The notes beneath the pieces are model-generated. The model was not told where the DNA came from. It made no database searches and worked only from the letters and a program-made list of their open reading frames with translations. The position numbers and the translations under genes are program-made. A DNA stretch of 64,000 nucleotides. Source: Magicicada septendecula (lineage: Eukaryota > Arthropoda > Insecta > Hemiptera > Cicadidae). The stretch spans positions 440,627,458 through 440,691,457 of the forward strand of contig CM068372.1 of assembly GCA_034769895.1 (NCBI GenBank), in the 5' to 3' direction. Positions 11,293-23,919 of this stretch are shown one piece after another. Position 1 is the stretch's first letter, and each line of letters begins with the position of its first letter.

Positions 11293-13815
11293 TAGTAGAC
11301 GTACATTAAATTTTTTTAAATCTGCAATTGCAAAAGAATTAATTTTCCCGTAGATAATATATATTTGAAATGCATAATATAAAAAAATTATAAGAAGTAT
11401 ACCGGCTCGTACGTATTGCATTTTTCCAAGTCACTTTTTAATGTATTTCCTTATGAGTGGTTATTTTGTTTCTCTCGACTCCTTTTTCAGTAGGCCTAAG
11501 TTGTGTCTTCTTGAATAATTTTGTAAATGAAGACGTTTGACCACTTTAGTAAAGTGTACTATAGAACACTATAGAATTATCGAGATTATTCTTTTCAAAC
11601 TGTCTGTTAAGAAAATAATATTTTTTCCCTATGAAAGTTTGTGTAGGGATTATTATTTTTCCTGACTAATTTTTAATACATCGTGTTGGTAGTTTTTTCT
11701 GTGAGGTTCTTTAAAATTTCAAACAATGTAAAATCTGAAAGCAACGTTACGACGTTAACGCGACCGTCGCCTAATAGTTTATAGCAATAATAGTTACCGA
11801 AGCAGTGAAAACTGTCCTTTATGTTATACGGTAGGGAAATTTTGACGTCTTCAACTTACAACGAAACCTTCGTTCGAAGTATTTTACCTGAATTGACTAA
11901 ATAATTTTTATAAATTTTTCTAGTGACCGCGGGCGCGTTACTTCCACAGATTCATTTAGCACTACTAAAACTGGACGAACGAAGTAGCGTGGAAGTGGTT
12001 TTTTGCCAACGCTGCGACAACCAAGATCGGATCATGTTCGACAGCTGGGAAATTATTACCGGATGCGTACAGCGAGGAGACGAGCGTCAGCGTCTTTGCA
12101 GCGTCGCCTCACGCTTCTCCGATTGACGTATTGTGCCGTTACACATTTAATTAATAAGTTTTTCATTAAAACGTCAGCAAGTACTATGTATTGAAACCGT
12201 ACAGCATACAGTACTTGCGTAGTACTAAATATTTTAAAACCGTACAGGGCTACAGTTCCTCGATGCACGGAAAAGGACAGTAAGGAAAAGTTGAGTAAAA
12301 GTGCGGGAACACAGCTCTTCAAGCTCACAGAGACTGTTAGTTGGCTTTAGTACAATTAGTTAATACGGCCAATGTTTTTTTCAGTAGCTACAATACGGAC
12401 ATTCTCCAGGAAATTCTACAGACTCTGCGCTTGTTTCCTGGGCAACCCACACACTAGCGCACTTGGTCAGGATCCATCTGAGCCCCAGGTAAACACCCAC
12501 ACCGATTTAGATACAGTCTAATTGTAGCAGTCCAAGCGGCCGGTAGCAGACCATGTCTAAATTACAAGACTTATCACTGTCCCAGAGGTTGGGGGCTCTT
12601 CTGAAGCTCGGAACGCGATGCAGTGGACTGTTTCGTCAGCTTGTGCATGTTCCTAGCCTCGTAAGAGTTTCTGGCAGTTATGTAATAACTTAAAAAATTA
12701 TTTTTTTAATTAGGTAATAAATTTCATCTATATTTCAAGTTTATAATGTATCTGTATTTACACAAATTACATTTGGAGGCTATTATATATTATTAAAGTA
12801 AATTCTTTATATAGGCCCCAATATATTTTTTACTTCTTACGGAAGTAAGAAATCCTTCTGACTAACAGACGAATTAATGTCGAGCTACGAAAGAGAAGTT
12901 GCTAAGTGTTTTAATGAAGCAGTCTAATGCATGCACGGGAGACATGGGACCTCAAGAACAAAAGGAAGAAATGTGTGGCGAAAAGTCGTGTAACTGGATT
13001 AACTGGAGGGAGTAGGGGAGTTAAAAGAGAATAAAGATAAAAGGAATTAAATAGGAACGATTAGAGGTACTTCGTCGGAACTAGTAGGCAGTGGAAACCA
13101 ACGTGAACTTGTTACGTATTGAGAAAAGACTGTTTACAAATAAATAATAAAAAAGGAAATGTTAGAAGGGATACAGGGAGATGAAGAAGGTATGATGGGG
13201 GGGGGCTAAATTATCCAGACGCAGTGCGCGAACGGTTCAGTCCTGAACCCTGTCTTGCGACAGTATCTCACTATCCATGATGATTAGGCTACATTATTAT
13301 ACACGATACATCGTTAGATTATTTAAAAAATATTTTTTACAGGGCCAAACAACGGCAACTATCAGTTGTTGACAGAATAAAGAAATCTCATGCAGAACGC
13401 ATGGTAGACGCACGGGATTTCCCAAAGAAGCGCTGAAATATAGACCATCCGATAAGAGAAACTCTGTGAATTCGAAACCGGTTGATCTACGAAGTGAAGA
13501 AGAAGACCCGCGGCAAACAACGCGGCTGTTTTAAGGACCGAAACGTCTCTAGCAGCCGTTTTCGAGACGACAAAGTAATCTATCGAAATTACACAAACTT
13601 TACGCAGACTGAGAACACCGGAAACATAGTTTTTTCACCCATTAGGATTACACACTTTTTTCACGATTCTATATATTTATTACACCGATCTGAAAAAACG
13701 GAAAAGTTCCTTGAAGTGAAGCGGCCAACTCCTCTCGTAAAGTGTTTTTTTAAATTAGTGTAATTATATACACTGGATATTTATATTAATGATGTGTTTA
13801 ATTGTAGTAACATAA
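11293..13815. other. Non-coding stretch, nothing recognised
   Basis: Mostly AT-rich. A GC-richer 200 bp at about 11923-12126 has a short open frame preceded by a pyrimidine tract and CTAG that could mimic a splice acceptor, but the 67-residue product resembles nothing I know. A short palindrome TTCTTACGGAAGTAAGAA lies at about 12834-12851. A G10 run occurs at 13197-13206. Confidence 0.4.
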
Positions 13816-13816
13816 T

Positions 13817-14265
13817 ATATACTCGTAACTGTGTGTGTGTGTGTGTGTGCGCGCGGGCGCGCGCTGTTGGGGTTCGCGCGCGTGTAATTTGAAAGTTTTC
13901 AAATGTATTTACCCTCAACGTATATAGTTGAATAATTTTTTGTAAGTTAATATAATTAAATAAATATAATAAAATTATCTACAGTAATCTATTGCAATCA
14001 AGTTGTTGGACGTATAACCAACTTTATTACTGTGTGTAGTGTGTGTGTGGGCTCGCGTGCATCTAATTTGAAATTTTCGAATGTATTTACGTTAACTCTT
14101 GCTAACGTACGTATTTCGTTGAATAACTTTTTTTTAAGTTAATATAATTAATTAAATAAATAAATATAATAAAATTATCTACAATACTCTGTTACAATCA
14201 AGTCGTTGACGTATAACCAACTTTATTACTGTGTGTGTGTGTGCGCGCGCGCACGCGCGCGCATA
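13817..14265. repeat. ~200-bp tandem duplication with GT/GC runs
   Basis: Two units of about 195-200 bp (about 13826-14017 and 14018-14216) each begin with a GT run, continue through TCTAATTTGAAA/GTAATTTGAAA, AATGTATTTAC, GTTAATATAATTAA and TAAAATTATCTACA, and end with GACGTATAACCAACTTTAT. A third unit starts with the (GT)n(GC)n run at 14230-14263. The alternating purine-pyrimidine starts are potential Z-DNA. Confidence 0.8.
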
Positions 14266-14762
14266 GAAAGATGCCTATTATCTAGACATGCTGCATTCGT
14301 GACATTCAGCTGTACGCCTGTTCTCTGCTGCCTAAACGATGTTTATTGTGTACTTAAATATTGAGTATTATGGCTGACTGTTGCCACATTGACATATATA
14401 TCAAAATGACAAGAGTAGACTGTATGTATAATATATAGTCTACAGTAATTATTTCATATTTCAGTTCTACCGTTGTGAGTTATAATTTTAAGTTTCCTAA
14501 TGGATGAAGGAAAAATTGTGTTACCGGATTGTCAAGTAGTGTGTTTATCGGTGCGGCGCGTCGGCCAGTAGTAGTAACGGGTTGACTTCCAGCGGCCGGC
14601 AGGTAGCAGTGAACTTGGCCGTCCGTACCAGTGGCTCCGTCTGGTGTCGGATTCTTGTACATCGCTTGACACCGACAGTAAAATTCTTTAACGGCTTTTA
14701 ACGTTACTTAAAAACGTATTAAGGCCGAGCGACGGGAGAAACAATTGTGTGTCTGTGCCCAG

Positions 14763-14763
14763 C

Positions 14764-14838
<75 letters not shown>
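14763..14838 (+). repeat. (GT)n microsatellite, ~38 units
   Basis: An uninterrupted GT dinucleotide run of about 76 bp lies here, the longest dinucleotide array in the window. It sits just downstream of a GC-rich patch (about 14540-14660). Confidence 0.97.
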
Positions 14839-14839
<1 letters not shown>

Positions 14840-14841
<2 letters not shown>

Positions 14842-16423
14842 GTTTTAAAACGTCAACTAAAAGGCAGTTTTACAACCGGCGTGGTGGTGGTGTAACGTTT
14901 TTGTACCAATTATATAAATCATTTGTCTTATTGTTCGTCGTCCTCTCCTCGTCTTTGTGGTTGGCTGTAGGTCTTATTTTGTACAGCAGTTGAAGTCTGT
15001 AATAAACGTTTTATGATGGTCGAGGAGTGTTTTTACTTACTTCGCCCGCTCAGCATCCGTCGTCCGATTGTCTTTAATTGAAATAAAACATTTTACCACT
15101 CAGCTATTGGCTACCAATCTAGAGAGGAGGTATCGTATTCTGATCCCTGATAGCACCGTAAATCAAGCCCCCCTCGCTTGTACAAACTTAACCCGAACTC
15201 GACTAAACCGGGTCGAACCTAGTAGAAATGATAATGCTGTATAATGATAATAATAGTGACAATAATAGGCCTAATAATATTATTAATAATAATAAATAGA
15301 TGTGTTGGCTCGAACCTAAGGGTAGACAGAGAAGTAAATATTCAGTTCCATTCTTCATAGCAGTCTCAGTCCGCAGACTCGTGGATGTCGCCACATTTAC
15401 TATCGATCATGTGTATCGTTGTATTCACGTTGTATCGTCCAGACAACGAAGGAGTGTCTAGAGACTCGTACGTACGTAGCGTAACGACCTAGAAAATCTT
15501 TCCTACAGCGGGAATCAGTCGTTGACGGTTGCACCGTGTCCTGGACTTCAAGTAGAGTCACCTCTATGGGAGAACAGGAGTGCTGCCCCTTCTGTTCTCT
15601 CCCGTGTCTCGACATTGCCACTTGGCAGCCTTCGGCGACTTTTCCTAAACGATTTGAGGCTTCTTGCCCGTTGTGGGCGGGCAGTTCCTACTACCTCACA
15701 ATCGAAAGGTCTGTGAAGTCCCCCCCCATTCTGCTGTTGCATTGGGGTGTCTTCGAGGTCTGGGGTCCAAGAAAACTTAACATCGATCCATCCCTCCAAA
15801 AATGAATATATAGGAGGTTCCAGTCCTGCATAGCGCGTGGTCGCTAATCGTAGTAACAAGCAGGCATCAGGGATTCATAGTGTTCGGCCGGACACTGCGG
15901 CCACCGGAGCACGCCAAGCTGCTGCTCCGTACACCTGGACCTGGAGAACAGGACTTTACGGATTTGGATGTGGCCTGCCACCGGTAGTGGAGTGCTGTCA
16001 TTTTAAAACGAATTCTTTAGGAAGGGTCGCTTAGGTTGAATGCGAATTTTTTTGGGTAATGACCGTGATTGATGGTCAATAGGTTGCGTGAAAGCGGGTA
16101 GTACAGACTATCTTTGGTAGCGTTAAGAGAACTGACGCCAAGCGCGTATTGTACGAGTGGTCTGTTGGAAGTGAGGCTTTGGGTAGTGCTCGGTTCTCAC
16201 GAGTGATTGGAGGTTTTGTCTTGTCGGAGTACGCGTTTTGTTGGCCAAGCGACGCATAGCAAGCCACCGACCACGTGGTTTGATAACGTCACCAAGGCGG
16301 TAAATTATTATAGTGTTTATAGTATTATAGTGAACATCATTTCTGTTCGCACCCGATTACATAAATAGGTCACGTGATGTTTAGAGAGAAAACGAATCGC
16401 TGCTGTGGACGTCAGGTTAAATG

Positions 16424-16474
<51 letters not shown>

Positions 16475-17920
16475 TGAGGGGGGGAGAGAAAGAGAGATTG
16501 TGCGAGACATATGTTTTAGAGGGTGAGACGAAATGAATTATACCGGGCGGGCGCTGGCGAGGACAGTGTATAGAATCTCCGCTCGCTGTGTGGTTGTTCG
16601 CTTCACATAGTTTTACTAGTGTGCTGGTGTAGACATGGTAGCAGCAGCAGCAGTTGTAGTGGTAGAGGAGATAAATCAGATAATTTAGAAACCCGTAGTC
16701 GTCTTTGTGGGCTTCTATTAATAACTTTTCTCTCTAATTGACAGTTTTGCTGCTGTCTCTCCACCTTATATACAATACGCTGGTGGTGGTAAAATAGAGA
16801 TTTATATCGTCACGTATCTATTTAAATAAAGAGCAACAACGCCAACCGACTACTGTGGGTTTTATTGTTTCCTTTTGTGCCTGCCTGGTTTTGAAATTAA
16901 TTTTCCGAGAAAGAGACGATTATGCGTGTTTTGTCTAGCCAGTTATTTCTTATGATGTTCGATGATATTTTTGTGAGATTGTGATCTTTTTTTGCAGATT
17001 TTATATGGTGATCTTCTATGTGATGCGTAGCGAGATAAATGTAATTTTACCCAAAATTTTGTTTTCAGCATTTAGTTTTCAGCAATTGCTGTTAGCAACG
17101 TACAGAGTCGGTTTCAATTCTTGCATTGCCTTTTTTTGCCTTTCGTAAAATTGTAACGAAAACGAATCGAAAATTAACGAAAACAGAATCGGTTTTTATG
17201 TTATAGCAGTTGCACTGAAACGGTTAACATTAGCCATCAAAGCGACTCTTTATCAGTTGTAATTAATTTTTGAACTCCATAGGTTCTTGTGTCACTTTGA
17301 ACAAAGGGCTGCACTGACAGCAGAACGACGAAGACACGATGGTCGATTTTATTGAAGCCGATAAGCTGAGTTCACGCGGACTAAGAGTATTCCTGTCATT
17401 TCACGGACAGGACAATCTGATTTGCGCGTGGACGCCATCCTGCTCATTAGATCAAAGCGCTCTGAAATTAAAGTTTTTTTACTAAGGCTACTTACTACAC
17501 TATGTTAGTGGTAATACAGAAGAAAGCAGAATTGCTAATGGCTGATTCTGAGGTGAAATTTCTTGTCATTCAATCGCCGACAAATTTGGGTATTCGAGAT
17601 TTGAAAACTCGTTTTGAGCAAACAGTATCATTCATGGGCCATCATGAACCGGGCGACTAACCGAAGAGAACACACACAATCTGTGCCGCTCAGGACAAGT
17701 CGCCGCCGGCGATAACTTTAAGATAAATGCGTTCTCTGAGCTGTTCTTTAGTGTTAAGTATCCTACAAGTTTAATTCGATTTGCGTAATTTTTTTCCAGC
17801 TACACGATCTTTACACCTACGATATCAGAGCCTAAAATATTAAAAACAAGGTTCGTACTGGATTTTTACGGGAACAAACCATTGCTTTTTGTTGACGGCT
17901 CGCGTCAGTTGTCCTCGGAT
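14840..17920. other. Non-coding stretch, locally GC-rich
   Basis: This stretch is GC-richer than most of the window between 15370 and 16100 and around 16540-16680. A compound (TG)n(AG)n microsatellite lies at about 16421-16490. A minus-strand open frame at 15859-15548 contains EPPIYSFLEGWIDVKFSW, which faintly resembles the xxWIDVTF block of LINE endonucleases, but the rest does not follow and I do not annotate it as such. No host exon was recognised. Confidence 0.35.
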
Positions 17921-17939
17921 AGTTTCGCGATTTTTGTAA

Positions 17940-18372
17940 TTACAAAACGACACCGCTTTGTGCGGACTAATAGTAGCCGACTCTGTAAAATACTTGGGCG
18001 TTTCGCAAGCATTATTGGCTCCTGACAATGCGAAACAAGCTGTTGGTGTACAACACTATCTTCAAGCCTGTGTGGACATACGGCTTACAGCTTTGGGGAA
18101 CTGCATCTGTATCCAATATCGCCATAACGGAAAGGTTTCATACCAAGGAGTTGCGTGCCAAAACCAACGCACCGTGGTTCATCAGCAACAAAGACATCTA
18201 TAAGAGACCTGGACGTGCCCTCAGTCAGTGAGAAACCGTTGCGATGTTCAGCGAAAGATATGTGAAACGTCTTGAAGAGCCCACGAATCGTTCAGGCATA
18301 AATCTACTAGACAACAGCCTACAGACAAGCCGTCTAAAGTTAACATTTCCTCTGGACTTACCTAGACTCTAA
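17940..18372 (+). mobile_element. Jockey-type LINE, RT C-terminus, broken
   Basis: The plus strand encodes the C-terminal end of a Jockey-clade ORF2. A short VADSVKYLG piece is followed, after an apparent deletion and frame change, by FRKHYWLLTMRNKLLVYNT, then IFKPVWTYGLQLWG, ASVSNIAITERF and ELRAKTNAPWFISNKDIYK, which match the familiar (N)KLLIYKxIIKPIWTYGxQLWG...QSKxLRxIxNAPWYVxNxxIHxD block. One stop at 18229-18231 interrupts the frame, which then reads on through FSERYVKRLEEPTNRSGINL and ends at PLDLPRL plus stop, the usual Jockey finish. The rest of the element is missing: a dead, 5'-truncated copy. Confidence 0.85.
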
Positions 18373-19530
18373 CACTATAAATACATTATACATAATCTGT
18401 TATGTATTAACAGATTGCATAAATATACGTAAAAAAAAATGTGGACTAACTACGTAAAAAATGTTCGATTGTTCTAACGTTTAGCCCCTCTCGATGGCAC
18501 GTTACAGAATAACACACACGCCGGACGTTTGAGTCCTTGTAACAGACGAGTTACGGGCTCGTAAGTCTTACAGATCAATAAAAGAGTTTGGTTGTCCTTT
18601 GATAACGACGATCTTCCAAACAGACAATACAGCTTTTGCCGTTGTTAAGGTCAGTCCCTTTACGTTTTGTCCATGTTAAATTGCCTAAATTTGTTGAGCT
18701 TGTTTAGCCCTTAGTACTCTATATAATACGTACATTTAAACTGTTCTGGTGGTCACATTCAGGACGTTTTATATCGTCCTGATAGGAAAATAAAATCATC
18801 TGTAGAACTCACCAAGTGTTTATTTATTAAATTCGAGTATAGTAAAATGTTCTACCAAGTGCCGAGTGAGCATTCGATCAGTATAGTTTTTATCTCGTTC
18901 ACGTTTTTAATTTAGACACACACACACAATGACAGAGGTACAACTATAGAGATCAATTTCACAGTGTGAAGTCTCGCTGTGTCATTTAATACGACTAATA
19001 ATTGCGAATGGGCTCGTCACTAAATGAGCCACAATGATTCATCATTTCACCGTTGACGCTCATTGTACTACAGTGTATAATGTGCGACAATAATTGTAAT
19101 CAAACACGACAGCCGTATTAATCTGTGCAGTGATCTACACACTTGATGTGTAATTGTATCCGGTTATTGTATATTTTAAAATTATTAAACTGTTGTTATT
19201 ATTGGATTGCTCTATATATTAAGCTCTCCAGTTTTTTCTACAGTACTATTGCTTTAGGTTGATCAGTCCTGGCATTTCGTTCTTAATTTCTGTCTTCATA
19301 TCTACTCGCTGTCGTCATCAGCCCGTTATACCTTCTCCTTTGTGTTTCATCACCACCACTCCCCCTGTTTTTTTTTTGCATCCGATCTTTTTATTTTTAT
19401 TTTGGTCTAGCTCTTGGCCTCTTTTACAGTGCTCTCCGTGTCATCCTTATGTCATCTTCGTGCGCACTTTTCTCGCGGGAACACCTCTTCTGCTTCTTGA
19501 TTTTGTAGGCATTGATATTCTTCGTCGGAC
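18373..19530. other. Non-coding stretch, nothing recognised
   Basis: AT-rich sequence with no coding evidence. A short CA run (about 18917-18928) is visible. It may include 3' UTR of the Jockey remnant at its left edge. Confidence 0.4.
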
Positions 19531-19534
19531 GTTT

Positions 19535-19845
19535 TCTTGTGAAGCATGTGGGTCATGACAAAAAAGGAAAGCGGCAAGATTCAGAGTGCTGAAATGCAGT
19601 TTCTTCGAAATTGTACGTTGCAAGATAGAATAAGGAATGAAGATACCAGAGCAGAAGTCGAAGTAAAGGACATAAATTAAATTATTGCAACTTACAGAAG
19701 ACAGTGGTGGGATCATCTGCAAAGGATGACAGAGGATCGATTGGCGAAAGCGGCACTGAACTATAAAGCCATTGGCAGAAGAGACGTAGGTCGCCCGAGT
19801 ATGAGATGGGTGCCGGAACAGGTTTATATAACCTAATCCTTGAAG
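19535..19845 (+). mobile_element. LINE ORF2 C-terminal remnant
   Basis: The frame reads SMWVMTKKESGKIQSAEMQF, then LRNCTLQDRIRNEDTRAEVE, a stop, IIATYRRQWWDHLQRMTEDR and LNYKAIGRRDVGRPSMRW. This matches the common C-terminal layout W...K..xRIQAAEMKFLR...DRIRNE.IR.EL...I..YR..W..H..RM...R.PK..L.Y.P.GRR..GRP..RW of one abundant insect LINE group. The copy is 5'-truncated with at least one in-frame stop. Confidence 0.8.
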
Positions 19846-20515
19846 AGGAGAAGAACATTTTCTTCACGCCTCAGATTTTCTTGTTGTAGGCCTATTGCGT
19901 TTCTTCTGGCCCCATCGTTGCCTGTCGTCAAGTACACGACTTAGATATAGAGTCATTACATATCTTATTGCCTTGTATTGTTTTTTCACTTTCGTTAATC
20001 GTGTAAGAAAATATTATTATTATTATTATTATTTTTTTTTTTGTAAATATTTCGTATACTCACTCGAAAAATCTATTAACTTCTAAAATAATGTTTCACT
20101 TGTAAACATCATCTAGTAAAAAAATAGATCTTATTTTCGAGTGTATATCTACTACGGTATACGTAACATTGCGACATGTTAAAAATAAATAAATTTAATA
20201 AATTTATGTGAAACGATAATAAAATAACAGAATCGTCAGCTAAGAAGTTCGTCTGACCGAGTGTGAGGGTTTTGGTGTAGCGTTTATGGAATGTCGTCAC
20301 ATACAGCCAAACGAACTTCCCGTCACACTCAAGTCCGTTATAATTATATTTTAAGTCGCAATTCGTTATAATTTTGATTATTTTGTGTTGTTGACTTTCG
20401 ACGGTATTTTTTCGTTAGTTGATAAGTAATTTTTATTAAGCGTCCTGACGACGACCACAGATTGTGAACAGTGTGAGTTTAGTAGGCCTATATTACTTTC
20501 GTAGCCGAAACAATA

Positions 20516-20523
20516 ATATAGAC
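20516..20523. repeat. 8-bp target duplication, left
   Basis: ATATAGAC at this site is repeated exactly at 21211-21218, on the far side of the hAT-type element. Eight base pairs is the duplication length made by hAT transposases. Confidence 0.9.
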
Positions 20524-21210
20524 CAGGGGTCTCCAAACGTTTTCCACTTGAGGGCCGAATTGAAAAATCTTTGAAGTCAGGCGGGCCAACAACGTGTGTG
20601 TGTTGTGTGTGTGTGTGTGTGTGTGTGTGGTAAACTTATTTTTTTTTTAAGTTTACGTAATAATTAAGTCAATAAAATAGGTATTTAAATAAAAATTAAG
20701 CAGACTTATCCTAAGGAAACAAATTCATTTATTCAAAATAATGTAAATACAAGTTAGGAAAAAATAACATTCAAAGATATTTCTTGTGTATTATTTTTTG
20801 CTTTCTTATGGGATTTGTGGAGTTGCTTCTGACGTATAATGTCTGTCCGTTTTGGGTCAAATTTTTATGCTCCTACCACTAGAATGGATTTCAAGTGTTC
20901 GTCTGACAAATTACCCCTGTACTTTGATTTCACAGGGGTAGTTAGATCCGAGCGCAAAGAGGGAATAGGAATCTTCGCTTTAGGTAGATGCGAATGAAAA
21001 GCGTGATTCGTTCAAGGCAGACAGACAAACAACCACATTAACCACGTAAATGTTTTAAACTTGTACAAAATATTATAACATTTTACTGAAATTATTTCTT
21101 GTTTAGTTATTTAATAAAGTGTTATAATGTTTGAAGTATTTTCACGATCTATTTAAAAACTGGACGCATCGTCGGCTGGGCTGCCGCGGGTCGTAGTTTG
21201 GAGACCCCTG
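20524..21210. mobile_element. Non-autonomous hAT element
   Basis: The element starts CAGGGGTCTCCAAACGTTTT and ends with the complement AGTTTGGAGACCCCTG, terminal inverted repeats of the hAT superfamily. Identical ATATAGAC octamers flank it. The 687-bp interior has no transposase frame; it carries a GT run (about 20597-20629) and AT-rich sequence. It was mobilised in trans by a hAT transposase. The perfect duplication and well-kept termini suggest fairly recent insertion. Confidence 0.9.
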
Positions 21211-21218
21211 ATATAGAC

Positions 21219-22255
21219 TTTACAATGAAGCTAACTTAACACAATGCACGTCTGCTTATTCGATACAGACTCTCACAAAAACGTTCTGTTCGTGCGACAT
21301 CTTGTGGAATGTGACGGCGGCGTATGTATGAAATCGTCCATGAAAATCCGTGATGCGTATGCTCTGGCGTGGTTCGCTTTCGTCTACTTATCTCGCCTCC
21401 GTGCATTGTCCATCGTCACGCACAAACTAAGTCACCACACAAATATAATACGCGATCTACGCCCTGGGTTGCGTCCCCGTAATAAGGGGTGGGATTTTTT
21501 GGCGACGCACACAGGTGGTGAGTAAAAGAGAGCCATTTGTCACACGGGGAGGAGAGAGAAGACGCGCAGGTATAAAATCCGGCTTGTCTCACTGTTATAT
21601 ATGTGAGCTAACCTGGCCAAACAATGCCCGGCAGCGGCGGCCTCACCTTAATCTACCCCTTAAACACTCTGTGGGGGTACAGAGTCGTATTTATGAAACT
21701 GTTAAACACGTATACAATACGTCTTTTCAACAGAAGTGTCACCGGTTTGTTTGTGCCTGCAGCTTACCTGGACCCCGGTATTTAGTCAAGCTCTGTCTAA
21801 CTCTGCTACCCCAGCTGTTTATTTATTGTTCCGGTTTTACAATATAGTATTTTATACCCGCACACAAAAGGGAATTGGCCGTAAAAATGAATTCAATTTT
21901 GTATCGGGCGTTTGTGTCATTACTTAATTAGATTTTGTAAATTCGGTGCTGAGAAGTGCTGCAAATAGTTGCCAACAAGCAAAAACCACTTCCAGAAATG
22001 GTTATAAACCACTAATTATTGTGTAATCTTTCCATTTTTATTTTATGAATTTTTACATTACGGTGTCGCTTTGACGGAGTTATAGGCCTCTACATTGCCG
22101 AAATGTTAAGCCTCTTACTGTTGTTTTGTCTGTTTGTGAAGTGAGTATTTTCATTATTTACTGTAACCTCCCCCCCCCTCCACCGTAAGAAATTATGCGA
22201 ATCCTTGAATCCTTAGTGGTAATCGATGTGAATACGCTTACTCAAAATTAATGCA
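21219..22255. other. Non-coding stretch with GC-richer segment
   Basis: The segment 21500-21800 is GC-richer, with TATAAAAT at 21571-21578 and no good initiator at the right distance. The remainder is AT-rich with a C-rich run near 22170-22182. No gene was recognised. Confidence 0.4.
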
Positions 22256-22259
22256 GTCG

Positions 22260-22735
22260 AAAGCACTGAAAAAATGACTAGAATTAATAATATACAAAAG
22301 CAAAATTAGAACCGTTGTAACATATGCGTGAAACCTGGTTATTAACGCAAACAGACGTACAGTATCTAAGAATATTCGAACGAAAAATGCTGAGAAAAAT
22401 GTTTAGAGCGGTGCAAAATACCGACGGCTCGTGGACAATACGAAGGAAACGCGGAATAAATTATCTAAGTACACGGATCTGATATGGTGAGGTTTATAAA
22501 TAGTAGAAGCACAGCGTGGTAGAGACACACAGCAAGGATGGAACAGCACAGCATTCCCAGAAAAACGTCTAGAGTGGAGACCACTAGGAAGGAGATCAAG
22601 AGGAAGGCCGAGGGAGAGATGGATCGAGGATGTAGGGAATATGGGGATAAGAAGATGGAGAAGACTGTGTAATGATTGGGCTGAATGGAGAAAACTGGTT
22701 CAAACTAAAATCTATACTGGGTTGTAACAGCAGTA
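22260..22735 (+). mobile_element. LINE ORF2 C-terminal remnant
   Basis: Across several frames the plus strand gives IRTVVTYA-ETWLLTQTDVQY, LRIFERKMLRKMFRAVQN, then RLEWRPLGRRSRGRPRERW and NMGIRRWRRLCNDWAEWRKL ending VQTKIYTGL. This is the standard C-terminus of an insect LINE group (VTYGSETW..T..D...L.IFERK.LRK.F.PVQ; GRPR.RW; NWR.L..DR..WR). Several frameshifts and stops are present. The end at about 22735 is followed by AGCAGTAGAAGG, a short remnant of a simple-repeat tail. Confidence 0.85.
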
Positions 22736-22824
22736 GAAGGCTGTTTCTCCAGTTATTTTTAATGTAATTTTAAGCGCGCGCGCATACAAATTAGTCCACT
22801 CATATCAAAATGTATTCACGAACT

Positions 22825-23523
22825 CAGTGGTTCCCAAAGTGGGGTCCGCGGACAGTTTTAAGACAAAATGGAAATACCGTAATTTTATCCGATTTTTTAT
22901 GGTGTAAAATATAAATTTCAGAATCTTAAAATAATTAGTAGACGATCCCAGTATTTTTGTTTCTTTAAAAGTAACTGTAATTGTAAACATAATTTCAAAT
23001 TAATGGCTTTAATAATGTTGTCTTTAAATCATGTCGTGTAGCAGATCTGTTTGTCAGCCGAACTGACTACTTATAGAGCGCCGCATCAAGGTAGAACTAA
23101 CAGCGCTGTTTTAGTCCACGTATAAGCACTGTATCTAAGCATAACGTTTTTCCGTACAGCTGCTTTTGTGCCTGAGTAGATGGATTTCGACACGTGTGGC
23201 TGGAAAGATAGATCCGAGGTTGGGAAAGTTAGGAAGTAAACTGATGTCGAGAGTGACTTAATATTGAAATTATCACACATTAAACCTAATATTGCAGAGG
23301 TAATTGTTCAAAAGCAGCTTCATTGTTCACATTGAACTATGTTGATATCATTAATATTATAATTTTGCAAGTTAAGAGAATTTATGATTTTAATACATTT
23401 TAATTTAAATATAATAGTCTGTACCATATTTACTGTTTGTTTTATTTTATAACTCAGACGGGGTCCGTGAAATTTTTAATTTTTTTGTGGGGGTCCGCGG
23501 ACTGAAAAGTTTGGGAACCACTG
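22825..23523. mobile_element. hAT-like non-autonomous element
   Basis: The left end CAGTGGTTCCCAAA followed by GGGGTCCGCGGAC mirrors the right end GTCCGCGGACTGAAAAG then TTTGGGAACCACTG, as in hAT elements with CAGTGGTTCYCAAA termini. The flanking octamers (CACGAACT and CTGACTAA) do not match, so either the duplication has decayed or the ends come from different events. No transposase frame is present. Its right 84 bp plus 52 bp of flank occur again at 24498-24633. Confidence 0.75.
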
Positions 23524-23575
23524 CTGACTAACTTAGGTATATGTGAATAAATCAGACAGAAAACATGAAAAGCTT
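23440..23575. repeat. 136-bp direct repeat, left copy
   Basis: This 136-bp segment covers the right end of the hAT-like element and its flank up to AAAAGCTT. It is repeated at 24498-24633 with only about two base differences. The two copies exactly bracket the CTT array and the GAA-tailed repeat at 23576-24497. Confidence 0.95.
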
Positions 23576-23919
23576 TCTTCTTCTTCTTCTTCTTCTTCTT
23601 CTTCTTCTTCTTCTTCTTCTTCTTCTTCTTCTTCTTCTTCTTCTTCTTCTTCTTCTTCTTCTTCTTCTTCTTCTTCTTCTTCTTCTTCTTCTTCTTCTTC
23701 TTCTTCTTCTTCTTCTTCTTCTTCTTCTTCTTCTTCTTCTTCTTCTTCTTCTTCTTCTTCTTCTTCTTCTTCTTCTTCTTCTTCTTCTTCTTCTTCTTCT
23801 TCTTCTTCTTCTTCTTCTTCTTCTTCTTCTTCTTCTTCTTCTTCTTCTTCTTCTTCTTCTTCTTCTTCTTCTTCTTCTTCTTCTTCTTCTTCTTCTTCTT
23901 CTTCTTCTTCTTCTTCTTC
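23576..23919 (+). repeat. (CTT)n array, ~115 units
   Basis: A virtually perfect CTT trinucleotide run of about 344 bp. In minus-strand sense it is a (GAA)n tail abutting the 3' end of the repeat at 23920-24497. Long GAA/TTC mirror repeats can form triplex DNA. The long Ser, Leu or Arg frames read from it are artefacts. Confidence 0.97.

Noticed and set aside
11923-12126. Possible exon after a pyrimidine tract and CTAG
   Set aside because: The acceptor-like sequence is weak and the 67-residue product resembles nothing; no donor partner is evident.
15548-15859. Possible LINE endonuclease fragment (WIDVKF)
   Set aside because: Only one short block resembles the family and the residues after it do not follow; kept out of the mobile-element list.
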